Assembly: GCF_003096715.1 (NCBI RefSeq)
Contig: NZ_QEOL01000004.1
Location: 248,001-312,000, forward strand
Source: Paraburkholderia silvatlantica
GTDB lineage: Bacteria > Pseudomonadota > Gammaproteobacteria > Burkholderiales > Burkholderiaceae
DNA: 64,000 nucleotides
Reading direction: 5' to 3'
Shown: positions 8,870 to 18,109 of the stretch, one piece after another
Layout of the letters: every line of letters starts with the position of its first letter
Position numbering within the stretch: position 1 is the stretch's first letter
Position numbers and translations under genes: made by a program
The notes under the pieces: generated by a model
The model's database searches: none
What the model saw: only the letters and a program-made list of their open reading frames with translations
Told to the model about the DNA's origin: nothing

Positions 8870-11269
8870 ATGACTAACACCGTTGCCAAGGATCAGGCTT
8901 ATGTAGTGCCTTTCGAGCAGTTGCGGATGACCGATGTCGAGATCGTGGGCGGCAAGAACGCCTCGCTCGGCGAAATGATCAGCCAGCTGGCTGAAGCAGG
9001 CGTGCGTGTGCCCACGGGCTTCGCTACGACCGCGCTCGCCTTCCGCGATTTCCTGAAACATAACAACCTGACCGAACGGATCGCCGCTCGTCTGGCGACG
9101 CTCGACGTCGACGACGTGAAGGCGCTGGCCGAAGCCGGCAAGGAGATCCGTCAATGGATCGTCGACGCGCCGCTGCAGCCGAAGCTCGAAGCGGACATCC
9201 GCGCCGGTTTCGAGACGTTGCAGAACGGTTCGCCGTCTGAGCTGTCGTTCGCCGTGCGTTCGTCGGCAACGGCGGAAGACCTGCCCGACGCATCGTTTGC
9301 CGGCCAGCAGGAAAGCTACCTCAACGTGGTCGGCATCGAAGACGTGCTCGATCGCCTCAAGCATGTGTTCGCGTCGCTCTATAACGACCGCGCCATTTCC
9401 TATCGCGTCCACAAGGGCTTCACCCACGCGGAAGTCGCGCTGTCGGCCGGCGTGCAGCGCATGGTCCGTTCGGACCGCGGCGCCGCAGGCGTGATGTTCA
9501 CGCTGGACACGGAATCGGGCTTCAAGGACGCCGTCTTCATCACGTCGAGCTACGGCCTCGGTGAAACGGTCGTGCAGGGCGCGGTGAATCCGGACGAGTT
9601 CTACGTTTTCAAGACCACGCTTGCGCAAGGCAAGGCGCCGATCATCCGCCGCTCGATCGGCTCGAAGCTCATCAAGATGGAATTCACGCAGCCGGGGGAA
9701 CCTGGCCGCGTGAAGACGGTCGACGTTTCGCACGAGCAGCGCAACCGCTTCTCGATCACCGACGAAGACGTGATCGAGCTGGCCAGGTACGCCGTCATCA
9801 TCGAGAAGCACTACCAGCGTCCGATGGACATCGAGTGGGGCAAGGACGGCCTCGACGGCAAGATCTTCATTCTCCAGGCTCGCCCGGAAACGGTGAAGAG
9901 CCAGGCAGCGGGCAAGGTCGAGCAGCGCTTCAAGCTCAAGGGCCAGTCGCAGGTGCTCGCAACGGGCCGCGCAATCGGCCAGAAGATCGGCGCGGGCCGC
10001 GTGAAGGTGATTCACGATCCGTCCGAAATGGAACGCGTGCAGCCGGGCGACGTGCTGGTCGCCGACATGACCGACCCGAACTGGGAGCCGGTGATGAAGC
10101 GCGCTTCGGCCATCGTCACGAACCGTGGCGGCCGTACCTGCCACGCGGCGATCATCGCGCGTGAGCTGGGCGTGCCGGCTGTGGTGGGCTGCGGCGACGC
10201 CACCGACATGCTGAAGGACGGTGCGCTCGTGACGGTTTCGTGCGCGGAAGGCGACGAAGGCCGCATCTACGACGGTCTGCTCGAAACCGAAGTCAGCGAA
10301 GTCCAGCGTGGCGATCTGCCAGCCATTCCGGTCAAGATCATGATGAACGTCGGCAATCCGCAACTCGCGTTCGACTTCTCGCAACTGCCGAATGCAGGTG
10401 TTGGCCTCGCGCGTCTCGAGTTCATCATCAACAACAACATCGGCGTGCACCCGAAGGCGATCCTCGAGTACCCGAACGTCGACGCCGACCTGAAGAAGGC
10501 CGTGGAAAGCGTTGCACGCGGCCACGCATCGCCGCGCGCGTTCTACGTCGACAAGCTCACGGAAGGCATCGCCACGATCGCGGCGGCGTTCTATCCGAAG
10601 CCCGTGATCGTGCGTCTGTCCGACTTCAAGTCGAACGAGTACAAGAAGCTGATCGGCGGTTCGCGCTACGAGCCGGATGAAGAAAACCCGATGCTGGGTT
10701 TCCGTGGCGCGTCGCGCTACATCGCCGAAGACTTCGCGCAGGCGTTCGAAATGGAGTGCCTCGCGCTCAAGCGCGTGCGTGAAGAGATGGGTCTCGCGAA
10801 CGTCGAGATCATGGTGCCGTTCGTGCGCACGCTCAAGCAAGCCGAGCGCGTGGTGGGCCTGCTCGAGAAGTTTGGCCTCAAGCGCGGCGTGAACGACCTC
10901 AAGCTGATCATGATGTGCGAAGTGCCCTCGAACGCGATTCTCGCCGAAGAGTTCCTGCAGTACTTCGACGGCTTTTCGATCGGCTCGAACGACCTCACGC
11001 AGCTCACGCTCGGCCTCGACCGGGACTCGGGCATGGAACTGCTGGCTGTCGACTTCGACGAACGCGATCCGGCCGTCAAGTTCATGCTCAAGCGCGCGAT
11101 CGAAACCTGCCGCCGTCTGAACAAGTACGTCGGCATCTGCGGTCAAGGCCCGTCCGACCATCCGGACTTCGCCCAGTGGCTCGCGGAAGAAGGTATCGCT
11201 TCGATCTCGCTGAACCCGGATTCGGTTGTGGAAACCTGGCAGCAGCTGGCGAAGTCTCAGTCGAAGTAA
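8870..11269 (+). CDS. ppsA: Phosphoenolpyruvate synthase
   Basis: PpsA converts pyruvate, ATP and water to PEP, AMP and phosphate, for gluconeogenesis. The 799 residues cover all three domains: the N-terminal ATP-grasp domain ([31 protein letters not shown]), the swivelling phosphohistidine domain with catalytic H425 in [14 protein letters not shown], and the C-terminal PEP/pyruvate TIM barrel ([16 protein letters not shown] and [11 protein letters not shown]). The threonine before H425 is the expected target of PsrP. The start at 8870 is preceded by TTAGGGGCTTGT. Confidence 0.97.
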   Translation: MTNTVAKDQAYVVPFEQLRMTDVEIVGGKNASLGEMISQLAEAGVRVPTGFATTALAFRDFLKHNNLTERIAARLATLDVDDVKALAEAGKEIRQWIVDAPLQPKLEADIRAGFETLQNGSPSELSFAVRSSATAEDLPDASFAGQQESYLNVVGIEDVLDRLKHVFASLYNDRAISYRVHKGFTHAEVALSAGVQRMVRSDRGAAGVMFTLDTESGFKDAVFITSSYGLGETVVQGAVNPDEFYVFKTTLAQGKAPIIRRSIGSKLIKMEFTQPGEPGRVKTVDVSHEQRNRFSITDEDVIELARYAVIIEKHYQRPMDIEWGKDGLDGKIFILQARPETVKSQAAGKVEQRFKLKGQSQVLATGRAIGQKIGAGRVKVIHDPSEMERVQPGDVLVADMTDPNWEPVMKRASAIVTNRGGRTCHAAIIARELGVPAVVGCGDATDMLKDGALVTVSCAEGDEGRIYDGLLETEVSEVQRGDLPAIPVKIMMNVGNPQLAFDFSQLPNAGVGLARLEFIINNNIGVHPKAILEYPNVDADLKKAVESVARGHASPRAFYVDKLTEGIATIAAAFYPKPVIVRLSDFKSNEYKKLIGGSRYEPDEENPMLGFRGASRYIAEDFAQAFEMECLALKRVREEMGLANVEIMVPFVRTLKQAERVVGLLEKFGLKRGVNDLKLIMMCEVPSNAILAEEFLQYFDGFSIGSNDLTQLTLGLDRDSGMELLAVDFDERDPAVKFMLKRAIETCRRLNKYVGICGQGPSDHPDFAQWLAEEGIASISLNPDSVVETWQQLAKSQSK

Positions 11270-11369
11270 GCGCGGTGCCGGGGTGCGAATCCTCGGCACA
11301 TGCGGAGCTTGATGCAGGTTCCCGTGCGTCGTTGCACGCTGCGGAAAAAAGTGTCAGCTTCGTGCTATA

Positions 11370-11396
11370 ACACCCCGGTCTATCCGGGGTGTTTTA
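11370..11396 (+). terminator. Rho-independent terminator after ppsA
   Basis: ACACCCCGG (11370-11378) pairs perfectly with CCGGGGTGT (11384-11392), followed by TTTAC. The NfeD-like gene starts 16 bp further on. Confidence 0.8.
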
Positions 11397-11411
11397 CTTT
11401 GGGAGGTCGTC

Positions 11412-11897
11412 GTGGGTCCGCATGGTTTGTTCTGGTGGATTGCCGCTGGCGTGCTCATCGTCGCCGAGCTGATGACCGGCACCTTTTACTTATTGATGAT
11501 CGCGCTCGGTTTTCTCGCCGGCGCGCTCAGCTACGAGTTTGGCGCGCCGCTCGACGTGCAACTGATCGTCGCGGCGGCGGTCGGGCTCGCGGCGGTGGTC
11601 ACGCTGCGGCGCTCGCGCTTTGGCCGCCGCCGGCGCATGGCCGACGCCTCGGCCGACCCGGGCGTGAACCTCGACATTGGCGCGACACTTGCCGTCGCCG
11701 CCTGGCGCGACGGCCGCGCGCGCACGATGTATCGCGGCGCCGAATGGGACGTCGAACTCGCGCCTGGCGAGCCCGAAGATGCGCCGCTCTATGAAATCAA
11801 GGCGGTGCGCGGCAGTTGCCTCGTCGTTGCGGCGAAGCGCGAGCGCCGCGAAGCCAATACGCACGGCGCCGCTCGCGACGGCGCGCGCCACGCGTGA
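11412..11897 (+). CDS. NfeD-like membrane protein
   Basis: A 161-residue protein with two to three N-terminal membrane segments (FWWIAAGVLIVAELMTGTFY, LLMIALGFLAGALSY, and LIVAAAVGLAAVVTL) followed by a small C-terminal beta-barrel/OB-like domain (YRGAEWDVELAPGE). This is the short NfeD class, usually encoded beside a stomatin-type SPFH protein, as here. The GTG start at 11412 follows a good GGGAGG site. The function is thought to be membrane-domain or protein quality control, but is not well defined. Confidence 0.8.
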   Translation: MGPHGLFWWIAAGVLIVAELMTGTFYLLMIALGFLAGALSYEFGAPLDVQLIVAAAVGLAAVVTLRRSRFGRRRRMADASADPGVNLDIGATLAVAAWRDGRARTMYRGAEWDVELAPGEPEDAPLYEIKAVRGSCLVVAAKRERREANTHGAARDGARHA

Positions 11898-11953
11898 CTG
11901 GCCGGATTCAAAACCACACCAACACACCACACGGAAGCGAACGGAGGTCCCGT

Positions 11954-12913
11954 ATGCAAGTCCCAGTCGTCGGCCTGATTCTGCTCGTGATCGTCGTCGT
12001 GCTGATCGCGCAGACCATCAAGATCGTGCCGCAACAGCATGCCTGGGTGCTCGAGCGGCTTGGGCGCTATCACGCCACGCTCACGCCGGGGTTGACGATC
12101 GTGCTGCCGTTCGTGGATCGCGTGGCCTACAAGCACGTCCTCAAGGAGATTCCGCTCGACGTGCCCAGCCAGGTCTGCATCACGCGCGACAACACGCAGC
12201 TACAGGTGGATGGCGTGCTGTACTTCCAGGTGACCGATCCGATGAAGGCGTCGTACGGCTCGAGCAATTTCGTCTTCGCGATTACGCAGCTCTCGCAGAC
12301 CACGCTGCGCTCGGTGATCGGCAAGCTCGAACTCGACAAGACCTTCGAGGAACGCGACTTCATCAACCATAGCGTCGTGTCGGCGCTCGACGAAGCCGCA
12401 TCGAACTGGGGCGTGAAGGTGCTGCGCTACGAAATCAAGGATCTCACGCCGCCGAAGGAAATCCTCCACGCCATGCAGGCGCAGATCACCGCCGAGCGGG
12501 AAAAGCGCGCGCTCATCGCGGCCTCGGAAGGCCGCAAGCAGGAACAGATCAACCTGGCAGCCGGGGCGCGCGAGGCGGCGATCCAGAAGTCGGAAGGCGA
12601 GCGTCAGGCGGCGATCAACCAGGCGCAGGGTCAGGCGGCCGCCATTCTCGCGGTGGCCGAGGCGAACGCGCAGGCCATCCAGAAGATCGGCAACTCGATC
12701 CAGGCGGAGGGCGGCATGGATGCCGTCAACCTCAAGGTGGCCGAGCAGTACGTGAGCGCCTTCGCCAATCTTGCGAAGCAGGGCAATACGCTGATCGTGC
12801 CCGGCAACATGGGCGACCTGAGCACGATGATCGCTTCGGCGTTGACGATCGTGAACCGCGCAGGCTTGCGTGAGGGGCAGATCAGCGGGACTGGCGCGAC
12901 GAAGGGCGCATGA
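11954..12913 (+). CDS. qmcA: SPFH/Band 7 (stomatin-like) membrane protein, QmcA type
   Basis: A 319-residue stomatin/prohibitin-type protein. A single N-terminal membrane anchor (VVGLILLVIVVVLIAQTI) is followed by an SPFH domain (VPQQHAWVLERLGRYHATLTPGL...PFVDRV) and a long Ala/Gln/Glu-rich coiled coil (EREKRALIAASEGRKQEQ, repeated AAINQAQGQAAA). Such proteins form ring-like assemblies in lipid microdomains and modulate FtsH-type proteases. The start at 11954 follows GGAGGTCCCGT. It pairs with the NfeD-like gene 56 bp upstream. Confidence 0.88.
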   Translation: MQVPVVGLILLVIVVVLIAQTIKIVPQQHAWVLERLGRYHATLTPGLTIVLPFVDRVAYKHVLKEIPLDVPSQVCITRDNTQLQVDGVLYFQVTDPMKASYGSSNFVFAITQLSQTTLRSVIGKLELDKTFEERDFINHSVVSALDEAASNWGVKVLRYEIKDLTPPKEILHAMQAQITAEREKRALIAASEGRKQEQINLAAGAREAAIQKSEGERQAAINQAQGQAAAILAVAEANAQAIQKIGNSIQAEGGMDAVNLKVAEQYVSAFANLAKQGNTLIVPGNMGDLSTMIASALTIVNRAGLREGQISGTGATKGA

Positions 12914-12936
12914 GCGCCGGGACCGCCGAAAATGAC

Positions 12937-12964
12937 AACGGGCCGCGTGAGCGGCCCGTTCTCC
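12937..12964. terminator. Hairpin between qmcA and smpB
   Basis: A perfect 10-bp stem AACGGGCCGC / GCGGCCCGTT with a GTGA loop (12937-12946 and 12951-12960). It sits between convergent genes and could end both transcripts, though the T-runs are short. Confidence 0.65.
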
Positions 12965-12985
12965 ATCTGAACGATCGCGGAAGAA

Positions 12986-13432
12986 TCAGGTCGGTGAGCG
13001 CATCAGGCGCGCCTTTTCGCGTTCCCAGTCACGCTTTTTCTCGGTTTCGCGCTTGTCGTGCAGTTTCTTGCCCTTGGCGAGGCCGATCTCGCACTTCACG
13101 CGGCCGCCCTTGTAGTGAAAGTTCAGCGGCACGAGCGTGAAGCCGCGCTGCTCCACCTTGCCGATCAGCTTGTCGATTTCCTCGCGATGGAGCAGCAGCT
13201 TGCGGATGCGCGTGGGGTCAGGCTGGATGTGCGTCGAGGCTTCGGGCAGCGGGCTGATGTGCGTGCCGATCAGGTAGAGTTCGCCGTCCTTGATGACGAC
13301 ATAGCTTTCCTTGATGTTGGCTCGCCCGGCGCGCATGGCCTTGACTTCCCATCCTTCCAGCACGAGCCCGGCCTCGTGGCGCTCTTCGATGAAGTAATCG
13401 AAGAACGCTTTTCTGTTGTCGATGATGCTCAT
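12986..13432 (-). CDS. smpB: SsrA-binding protein SmpB
   Basis: SmpB binds tmRNA and delivers it to stalled ribosomes for trans-translation. The 148 residues show the family pattern: [26 protein letters not shown], the [19 protein letters not shown] strand, [22 protein letters not shown] and a basic C-terminal tail ([14 protein letters not shown]). ATG 13432 is chosen as it gives MSIIDNRK; a start seven residues upstream is less likely. It is divergent from ratA, an arrangement common in proteobacteria. The tmRNA gene itself is not seen here. Confidence 0.96.
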   Translation of the reverse strand: MSIIDNRKAFFDYFIEERHEAGLVLEGWEVKAMRAGRANIKESYVVIKDGELYLIGTHISPLPEASTHIQPDPTRIRKLLLHREEIDKLIGKVEQRGFTLVPLNFHYKGGRVKCEIGLAKGKKLHDKRETEKKRDWEREKARLMRSPT

Positions 13433-13534
13433 AGGAAAATGGGATCGGCCCAACTCGTTTAAAATTACGATTTTAGCAAAGCGGGCCTCCGAAAGCCCGT
13501 GGCGCTTTCACCCTAGCCACGCATTGCGCAATTT

Positions 13535-13972
13535 ATGGCGGATGTCCAGAAAACCGTGTTGATTCGCCATTCGGCGGAGCAAATGTTCGACCTCGTCACC
13601 GACGTCGCCGACTACCCCAACTTCCTGCCGTGGTGCGGCGGCGTCGAGATTCGCCGTCAGGACGAGAGCGGTATGGAGGCGAAGATCGACATCAACTTCA
13701 AGGGCATCAAGCAACATTTCGCCACGCGCAACTCGCAAAAGCGGCCCGAGCGCATCGACATGGAATTCGCCGACGGCCCGTTTCGCAAGTTCACGGGCTA
13801 CTGGCGTTTCACGCCGCTGCGCGCCGACGCCTGCAAGATCGAGTTTGCGCTGCATTACGAGTTTTCAAACATCATTCTCGAGAAGCTCATCGGGCCAGTG
13901 TTCCATCACATCGCGAACACCTTCGTCGACTCCTTCGTGAAGCGCGCCGACCAGCGCTACGGCAAGCCATGA
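13535..13972 (+). CDS. ratA: RatA/COQ10-like START-domain protein
   Basis: A 145-residue START/SRPBCC protein beginning ADVQKTVLIRHSAEQMFDLV with the family sequence VADYPNFLPWCGG. In E. coli RatA was described as a toxin blocking 70S assembly. The same family includes COQ10-type ubiquinone-binding proteins, so either role is possible; sequence alone does not separate them. Its stop overlaps the start of rnfH (ATGA at 13969-13972). Confidence 0.87.
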   Translation: MADVQKTVLIRHSAEQMFDLVTDVADYPNFLPWCGGVEIRRQDESGMEAKIDINFKGIKQHFATRNSQKRPERIDMEFADGPFRKFTGYWRFTPLRADACKIEFALHYEFSNIILEKLIGPVFHHIANTFVDSFVKRADQRYGKP

Positions 13973-14301
13973 GCGCGAATCTTTCCATCGACGTCTGCTA
14001 TGCGCTGCCGGATGCGCAGACGCTCATCAGCATCGAGCTGCCGACGGGTGCGACCGTCCAGCAGGCCATTGACGCGAGCGGCATTCTCGCGCGCCATCCC
14101 GAGATCGATCTGGCGAAGCTCAAGGTGGGCGTGTACGGCAAGCTCAAGCCGCTCGACACCGTGCTCACCGACCACGACCGCGTCGAGATCTATCGGCCGC
14201 TGATCGTCGACCCGAAGATGGCGCGCCAACGCCGCGTCGACAAGACGCGCAAGGAAGGCTCGATCGAAGGGCGCAAGTGGCTGCCCAAGGATTCGCGCTA
14301 A
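13969..14301 (+). CDS. rnfH: RnfH/RatB family ubiquitin-like protein
   Basis: A 110-residue protein of the RnfH family (beta-grasp fold), with ATVQQAIDASGIL, LKVGVYGKLKPLDTVLTDHDRVEIYRPL split over the core and a basic tail (DPKMARQRRVDKTRKEG). It is the standard partner of ratA and overlaps it by four bases. Its biochemical role is unresolved. Confidence 0.88.
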   Translation: MSANLSIDVCYALPDAQTLISIELPTGATVQQAIDASGILARHPEIDLAKLKVGVYGKLKPLDTVLTDHDRVEIYRPLIVDPKMARQRRVDKTRKEGSIEGRKWLPKDSR

Positions 14302-14340
14302 GGTTCGTGCCGGGTTGTCACGGCTTTGCCGCACGAACGT

Positions 14341-14382
14341 AATGGGCGGGACAGCTTGCGCTGTCTCGCCCATTCGGTCTTT
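14341..14382 (+). terminator. Strong hairpin terminator after rnfH
   Basis: A 15-bp stem with one G-U pair (14341-14355 with 14360-14374, TTGC loop) followed by CGGTCTTTT. It lies between the convergent rnfH and the EamA transporter gene. Confidence 0.82.
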
Positions 14383-14397
14383 TGCGGCCCGGCGCGC

Positions 14398-15447
14398 TCA
14401 GGCTGCGGTCGTGCGGCTGCTTCGCGTCGCGTCGACGCTGCGTTGCGCGAGCCGGCTTGCGTTGCCGATGCCTGGCAGATCGCCGTCCGGCACGATGCCG
14501 TCGCCGTGCGCGGTATCTTCGGGACCGCCCGAATGCTGGCGCACTGACCAGCTCACGCCCGCCACCAGCAGCACGATCGCCGCGATTTCCAGTCCGCGCG
14601 GCAGCCGATGATCGTAGATAAAGCCGTAGAGCAGGGCGAACAGCGTCTCGAAGGCGATCATCTGACCCGAGAGCGTGAGCGGCAGGCGCTTGGCGGCGGC
14701 GTTCCACAGACCGTTGCCGAGCCACGAGGCGCCGATCGCGAGCACGAGATTCAACTGCCAGAACGTGGTCCAGCGGCCGGCAGCGACGGTGTCCTGCACC
14801 CAGTGCGACGGCACGGCGAGAATGCCGAGCCAGAGCACCCCGCCGAGCGCGCCCGTCACCACGCCCCAGAGCACCGACCATTCATTGCCGCCGAAGTGCG
14901 CATTGCGCTGCAGATAACGGGCGTTCTCGACTGCGAACCAGGTCCAGCACACGAGCGCGCCGACGGCGCAGCCAATGCCGGCGATGCGCGTGAGGACGCC
15001 AGCACCGCCTGCCTCGCCAGCGGTGAACACGTCCACGTTGATGCACACAATGCCTGCCGCAATCATGGCGAGCGGCAAGGCGAGGCGTGAAAGCGGCGCG
15101 GCGCCATGGTCGCGGCGGCCGAGCAGCGTGACCGTGACGGGCAGCACGCCGACGATCAGCGAGGCCGGCGCGATGCCTACCAGATGGATGGCGCTAGCGA
15201 GAAACAGGTAATACAGCACGTTGCCCACCAGCGCGAGTTTCACGAGCGCGACAAGATCGGCGCGCGTCAGGCGCGGCCAGACGCGGCGCAGCATGGGCAC
15301 GAGCGCGGCGAGCGAGACGAGCCCATACATCACATAGCGGCCCGCGCCCAGGAGCAGTGGCGAGAACTCCGCCAGTTGCCGGGGCACGACGAACACCGTT
15401 CCCCATAACGCGCCGGCGAGCACGCCGTACAACACACCACGCTGCAT
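14398..15447 (-). CDS. EamA/DMT-family transporter
   Basis: A 349-residue inner-membrane protein with about ten hydrophobic segments in two EamA halves, e.g. GVLYGVLAGALWGTVFVVP at the N-terminus and SGQMIAFETLFALLYGF in the second half. The drug/metabolite transporter superfamily exports small metabolites, amino acids or nucleotide-sugar-like compounds; the substrate cannot be inferred. A hydrophilic tail of about 45 residues follows the last helix. The start chosen, ATG 15447, begins at the first membrane segment. It is divergent from guaB. Confidence 0.85.
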   Translation of the reverse strand: MQRGVLYGVLAGALWGTVFVVPRQLAEFSPLLLGAGRYVMYGLVSLAALVPMLRRVWPRLTRADLVALVKLALVGNVLYYLFLASAIHLVGIAPASLIVGVLPVTVTLLGRRDHGAAPLSRLALPLAMIAAGIVCINVDVFTAGEAGGAGVLTRIAGIGCAVGALVCWTWFAVENARYLQRNAHFGGNEWSVLWGVVTGALGGVLWLGILAVPSHWVQDTVAAGRWTTFWQLNLVLAIGASWLGNGLWNAAAKRLPLTLSGQMIAFETLFALLYGFIYDHRLPRGLEIAAIVLLVAGVSWSVRQHSGGPEDTAHGDGIVPDGDLPGIGNASRLAQRSVDATRSSRTTAA

Positions 15448-15692
15448 TTCTATTGCCTCCAGAAACTTCGGGTGGCCCAATCGTGCAATCGGGCCGCTTT
15501 GATAGGACGGCCCGAAGCATAACTGGAGGCGTGCGCACCCGTCTTGTTCAATCCTGCAGCGTGCGTCCGATATTCGGGTCGGAGGCGCGGCGCGCACGCA
15601 TAGCGCCCACCGGCGCGGCCGGAGCGTGGAAATAATCCCGAAAACGGCGCTAAGCTACTGTTAGCGCTGATGATTTCCAGGGCGCTATCGCG

Positions 15693-15698
15693 TATAAT
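15693..15698 (+). promoter_or_regulatory. Probable guaB -10 element
   Basis: A consensus TATAAT lies 27 bp before the guaB ATG. No clear -35 hexamer is present at 16-18 bp spacing, so an activator or extended contacts may be needed. Confidence 0.5.
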
Positions 15699-15724
15699 CT
15701 GCTTTTGCGCCTATAGGATTTGCC

Positions 15725-17185
15725 ATGCGTCTGATCCAGAAAGCACTCACGTTCGATGACGTGCTCCTCGTCCCCGCCTTTTCCGACGTTCTCCCGCGCG
15801 ACACCAGCCTGAAGACCCGGCTGACCCGCAATATCTCCCTGAACATTCCGCTCGTGTCGGCTGCTATGGATACCGTCACGGAAGGCCGTCTGGCAATCGC
15901 CATGGCGCAGCAGGGCGGTGTCGGCATCGTTCACAAGAACCTCACGCCGGCCGAGCAGGCGCGCGAGGTCGCGAAGGTGAAGCGCTTCGAGTCGGGCGTC
16001 GTGCGCGATCCGATTACGGTTCCGCCGCAAATGAAGGTCGCCGACGTCATCGCGCTCTCGCAGCAGCATGGCATTTCGGGCTTCCCGGTCGTGGAAGGCG
16101 CGCAGCTCGTCGGCATCGTCACGAACCGCGACCTGCGTTTCGAAACGCGCCTGGATGAGCCGGTGCGCTCGATCATGACGCCGCGCGAGCGCCTCGTGAC
16201 CGTCAAGGAAGGCACGCCGCTCGTCGAAGCCAAGGCGCTCATGCACAGCCACCGCCTCGAGCGCGTGCTGGTCGTGAACGACGCGTTCGAGCTGCGCGGT
16301 CTCATGACCGTCAAGGACATCACCAAGCAGACCGAGCACCCGGCTGCCTGCAAGGACGAGCACGGCAAGCTGCGCGCGGGCGCGGCAGTCGGCGTCGGTC
16401 CGGACAACGAGGAGCGCGTCGAGTTGCTGGTGCAGGCCGGCGTGGACGTGATCGTCGTGGATACGGCGCACGGCCACAGCAAGGGCGTGCTCGAGCGCGT
16501 TCGCTGGGTCAAGAAGAACTTCCCGCACGTCGATGTGATCGGCGGCAACATCGCCACGGCCGATGCGGCGCGCGCGCTCGTCGAGTACGGCGCGGACGGC
16601 GTCAAGGTCGGTATCGGGCCGGGCTCGATCTGCACGACGCGGATCGTGGCCGGCGTGGGTGTGCCGCAGATCAGCGCGATCTCCAATGTCTCGGAAGCGC
16701 TCAAGGGCACGGGCGTGCCGTGCATCGCCGACGGCGGCGTGCGCTACTCGGGCGACGTTTCGAAGGCGCTGGCCGCCGGCGCGAACGCCGTGATGATGGG
16801 CAGCATGTTCGCGGGCACCGAAGAGTCGCCGGGCGACGTGTTCCTGTATCAGGGCCGCCAGTACAAGTCGTATCGCGGCATGGGCTCGGTCGGTGCGATG
16901 AAGGACGGCGCCGCGGACCGCTACTTCCAGGACAACTCGGCGAACATCGACAAGCTCGTGCCGGAAGGCATCGAAGGCCGTGTCGCCTACAAGGGCCCCA
17001 TCAACGCGATCCTGTTTCAACTGATCGGCGGCGTGCGCGCCTCGATGGGCTACTGCGGCTGCCGTACGATCGAAGAGCTGCATGCGAAGGCGGAGTTTGT
17101 GCAGATTACCGGCGCCGGCCTGCACGAGTCGCACGTGCACGACGTGCAGATCACGAAGGAAGCGCCCAACTATCACGTGGACTAA
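15725..17185 (+). CDS. guaB: Inosine-5'-monophosphate dehydrogenase
   Basis: GuaB oxidises IMP to XMP with NAD+, the committed step to GMP. The 486 residues contain the TIM barrel interrupted by two CBS domains (about 95-205; [18 protein letters not shown] and the preceding repeat). The active-site loop is [11 protein letters not shown] with catalytic C303. The flap region follows ([10 protein letters not shown]), and a conserved end [14 protein letters not shown]. guaA lies downstream, separated by one small membrane-protein gene. Confidence 0.97.
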   Translation: MRLIQKALTFDDVLLVPAFSDVLPRDTSLKTRLTRNISLNIPLVSAAMDTVTEGRLAIAMAQQGGVGIVHKNLTPAEQAREVAKVKRFESGVVRDPITVPPQMKVADVIALSQQHGISGFPVVEGAQLVGIVTNRDLRFETRLDEPVRSIMTPRERLVTVKEGTPLVEAKALMHSHRLERVLVVNDAFELRGLMTVKDITKQTEHPAACKDEHGKLRAGAAVGVGPDNEERVELLVQAGVDVIVVDTAHGHSKGVLERVRWVKKNFPHVDVIGGNIATADAARALVEYGADGVKVGIGPGSICTTRIVAGVGVPQISAISNVSEALKGTGVPCIADGGVRYSGDVSKALAAGANAVMMGSMFAGTEESPGDVFLYQGRQYKSYRGMGSVGAMKDGAADRYFQDNSANIDKLVPEGIEGRVAYKGPINAILFQLIGGVRASMGYCGCRTIEELHAKAEFVQITGAGLHESHVHDVQITKEAPNYHVD

Positions 17186-17191
17186 ACCCCG

Positions 17192-17914
17192 ATGAAGCCG
17201 CTGCTGCGCGTGCTGCTGGTTGTCGATGCGTTGACGTTGCTGGGGTTCGGCGTGCTGTTCGTTCTCACGCCCTGGACCCAGGTCTACGACGCGCTGCAAC
17301 TGGTGCAAACGCAGCCGGCGGTCGTTGGGCAGGCTTTCGGCGTGGTGCTGCTGGGTTTCGCGTGGCTCGCGCTGCGCGCGGCCTTCCACGGGGAGATGAC
17401 CGTGCCAGTGGGCCGCACCGTGGGGCACGTCAACTGGATTGCCGGCGTGCTGATGCTGGTCTGGCTGATTGGGCTGCGTGCGCCGCGGCTCACGGGTTTG
17501 GGCCAACTGGTGGCCGGTGCGGTTGGGGTGTGGCTGATCATCCTCGGCCTCGGCGGCGCGCGGCTCGCGGGCGCGGTGCGCAAGCGCCAGAAAGGGCTGG
17601 CGAACGGCGCCTCAGCGCAGCAGCGTAAGGCGGAGAAGCAGCGGCCCGAGCGTCGCGACGAGCCGGTCACGTACGCGAAGCCGGGCTTTCTGGGAGCGAT
17701 GGCGTGGGGCGGCGCGCGCGAGGCGAAACGGCCCGCAGCGCCGGTCGAGCCCGTCGTGGAAGTCCCGACCGTGACGCCCGCAGCCGTTGCGCCGGTGACG
17801 CCCCGTCCAGCGCCGGTCACGCCGCCGCCCGCCAGCACGGCGCAAGCTCAAGAGGCTCGCCAGGCGGCTCGCGACGAAGCGGCCGACGCACCGAGGCCGC
17901 CGCTGCGTGGCTGA
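17192..17914 (+). CDS. Membrane protein of unknown function with Pro/Ala-rich tail
   Basis: A 240-residue protein I do not recognise. Four hydrophobic segments fill residues 1-125 (LLVVDALTLLGFGVLFVLTP; AFGVVLLGFAWLALRAAF; NWIAGVLMLVWLIGL; AVGVWLIILGLGGARLAG). The rest is a basic stretch (RKRQKGLANGASAQQRKAEKQ) and a low-complexity Pro/Val/Ala/Thr tail. It starts 6 bp after the guaB stop, so it is co-transcribed with guaB and sits between guaB and guaA. Confidence 0.75.
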   Translation: MKPLLRVLLVVDALTLLGFGVLFVLTPWTQVYDALQLVQTQPAVVGQAFGVVLLGFAWLALRAAFHGEMTVPVGRTVGHVNWIAGVLMLVWLIGLRAPRLTGLGQLVAGAVGVWLIILGLGGARLAGAVRKRQKGLANGASAQQRKAEKQRPERRDEPVTYAKPGFLGAMAWGGAREAKRPAAPVEPVVEVPTVTPAAVAPVTPRPAPVTPPPASTAQAQEARQAARDEAADAPRPPLRG

Positions 17915-18109
17915 GGCCGCGCGCAGACCCGGCCTCCGAAGCACCAGACTCAATGCGTCCAAAGCAGCGTCCAGAGCACACCCGAATTTGCGCTACCCGG
18001 TTCCGCCGTAGTGCGCTGCCTTGTTGGTCCTGATGAATTCACGCTGCGCGCGTTTGCACTGTCGCGCGGCTTTCTGTATCCGTTCTTTTTTTAGGTCTCG
18101 TCCGCAGCC

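Noticed and set aside
8858..11299. An 813-codon minus-strand frame opposite ppsA
   Set aside because: Pure antisense shadow of a high-GC3 gene; no start signal or domain.
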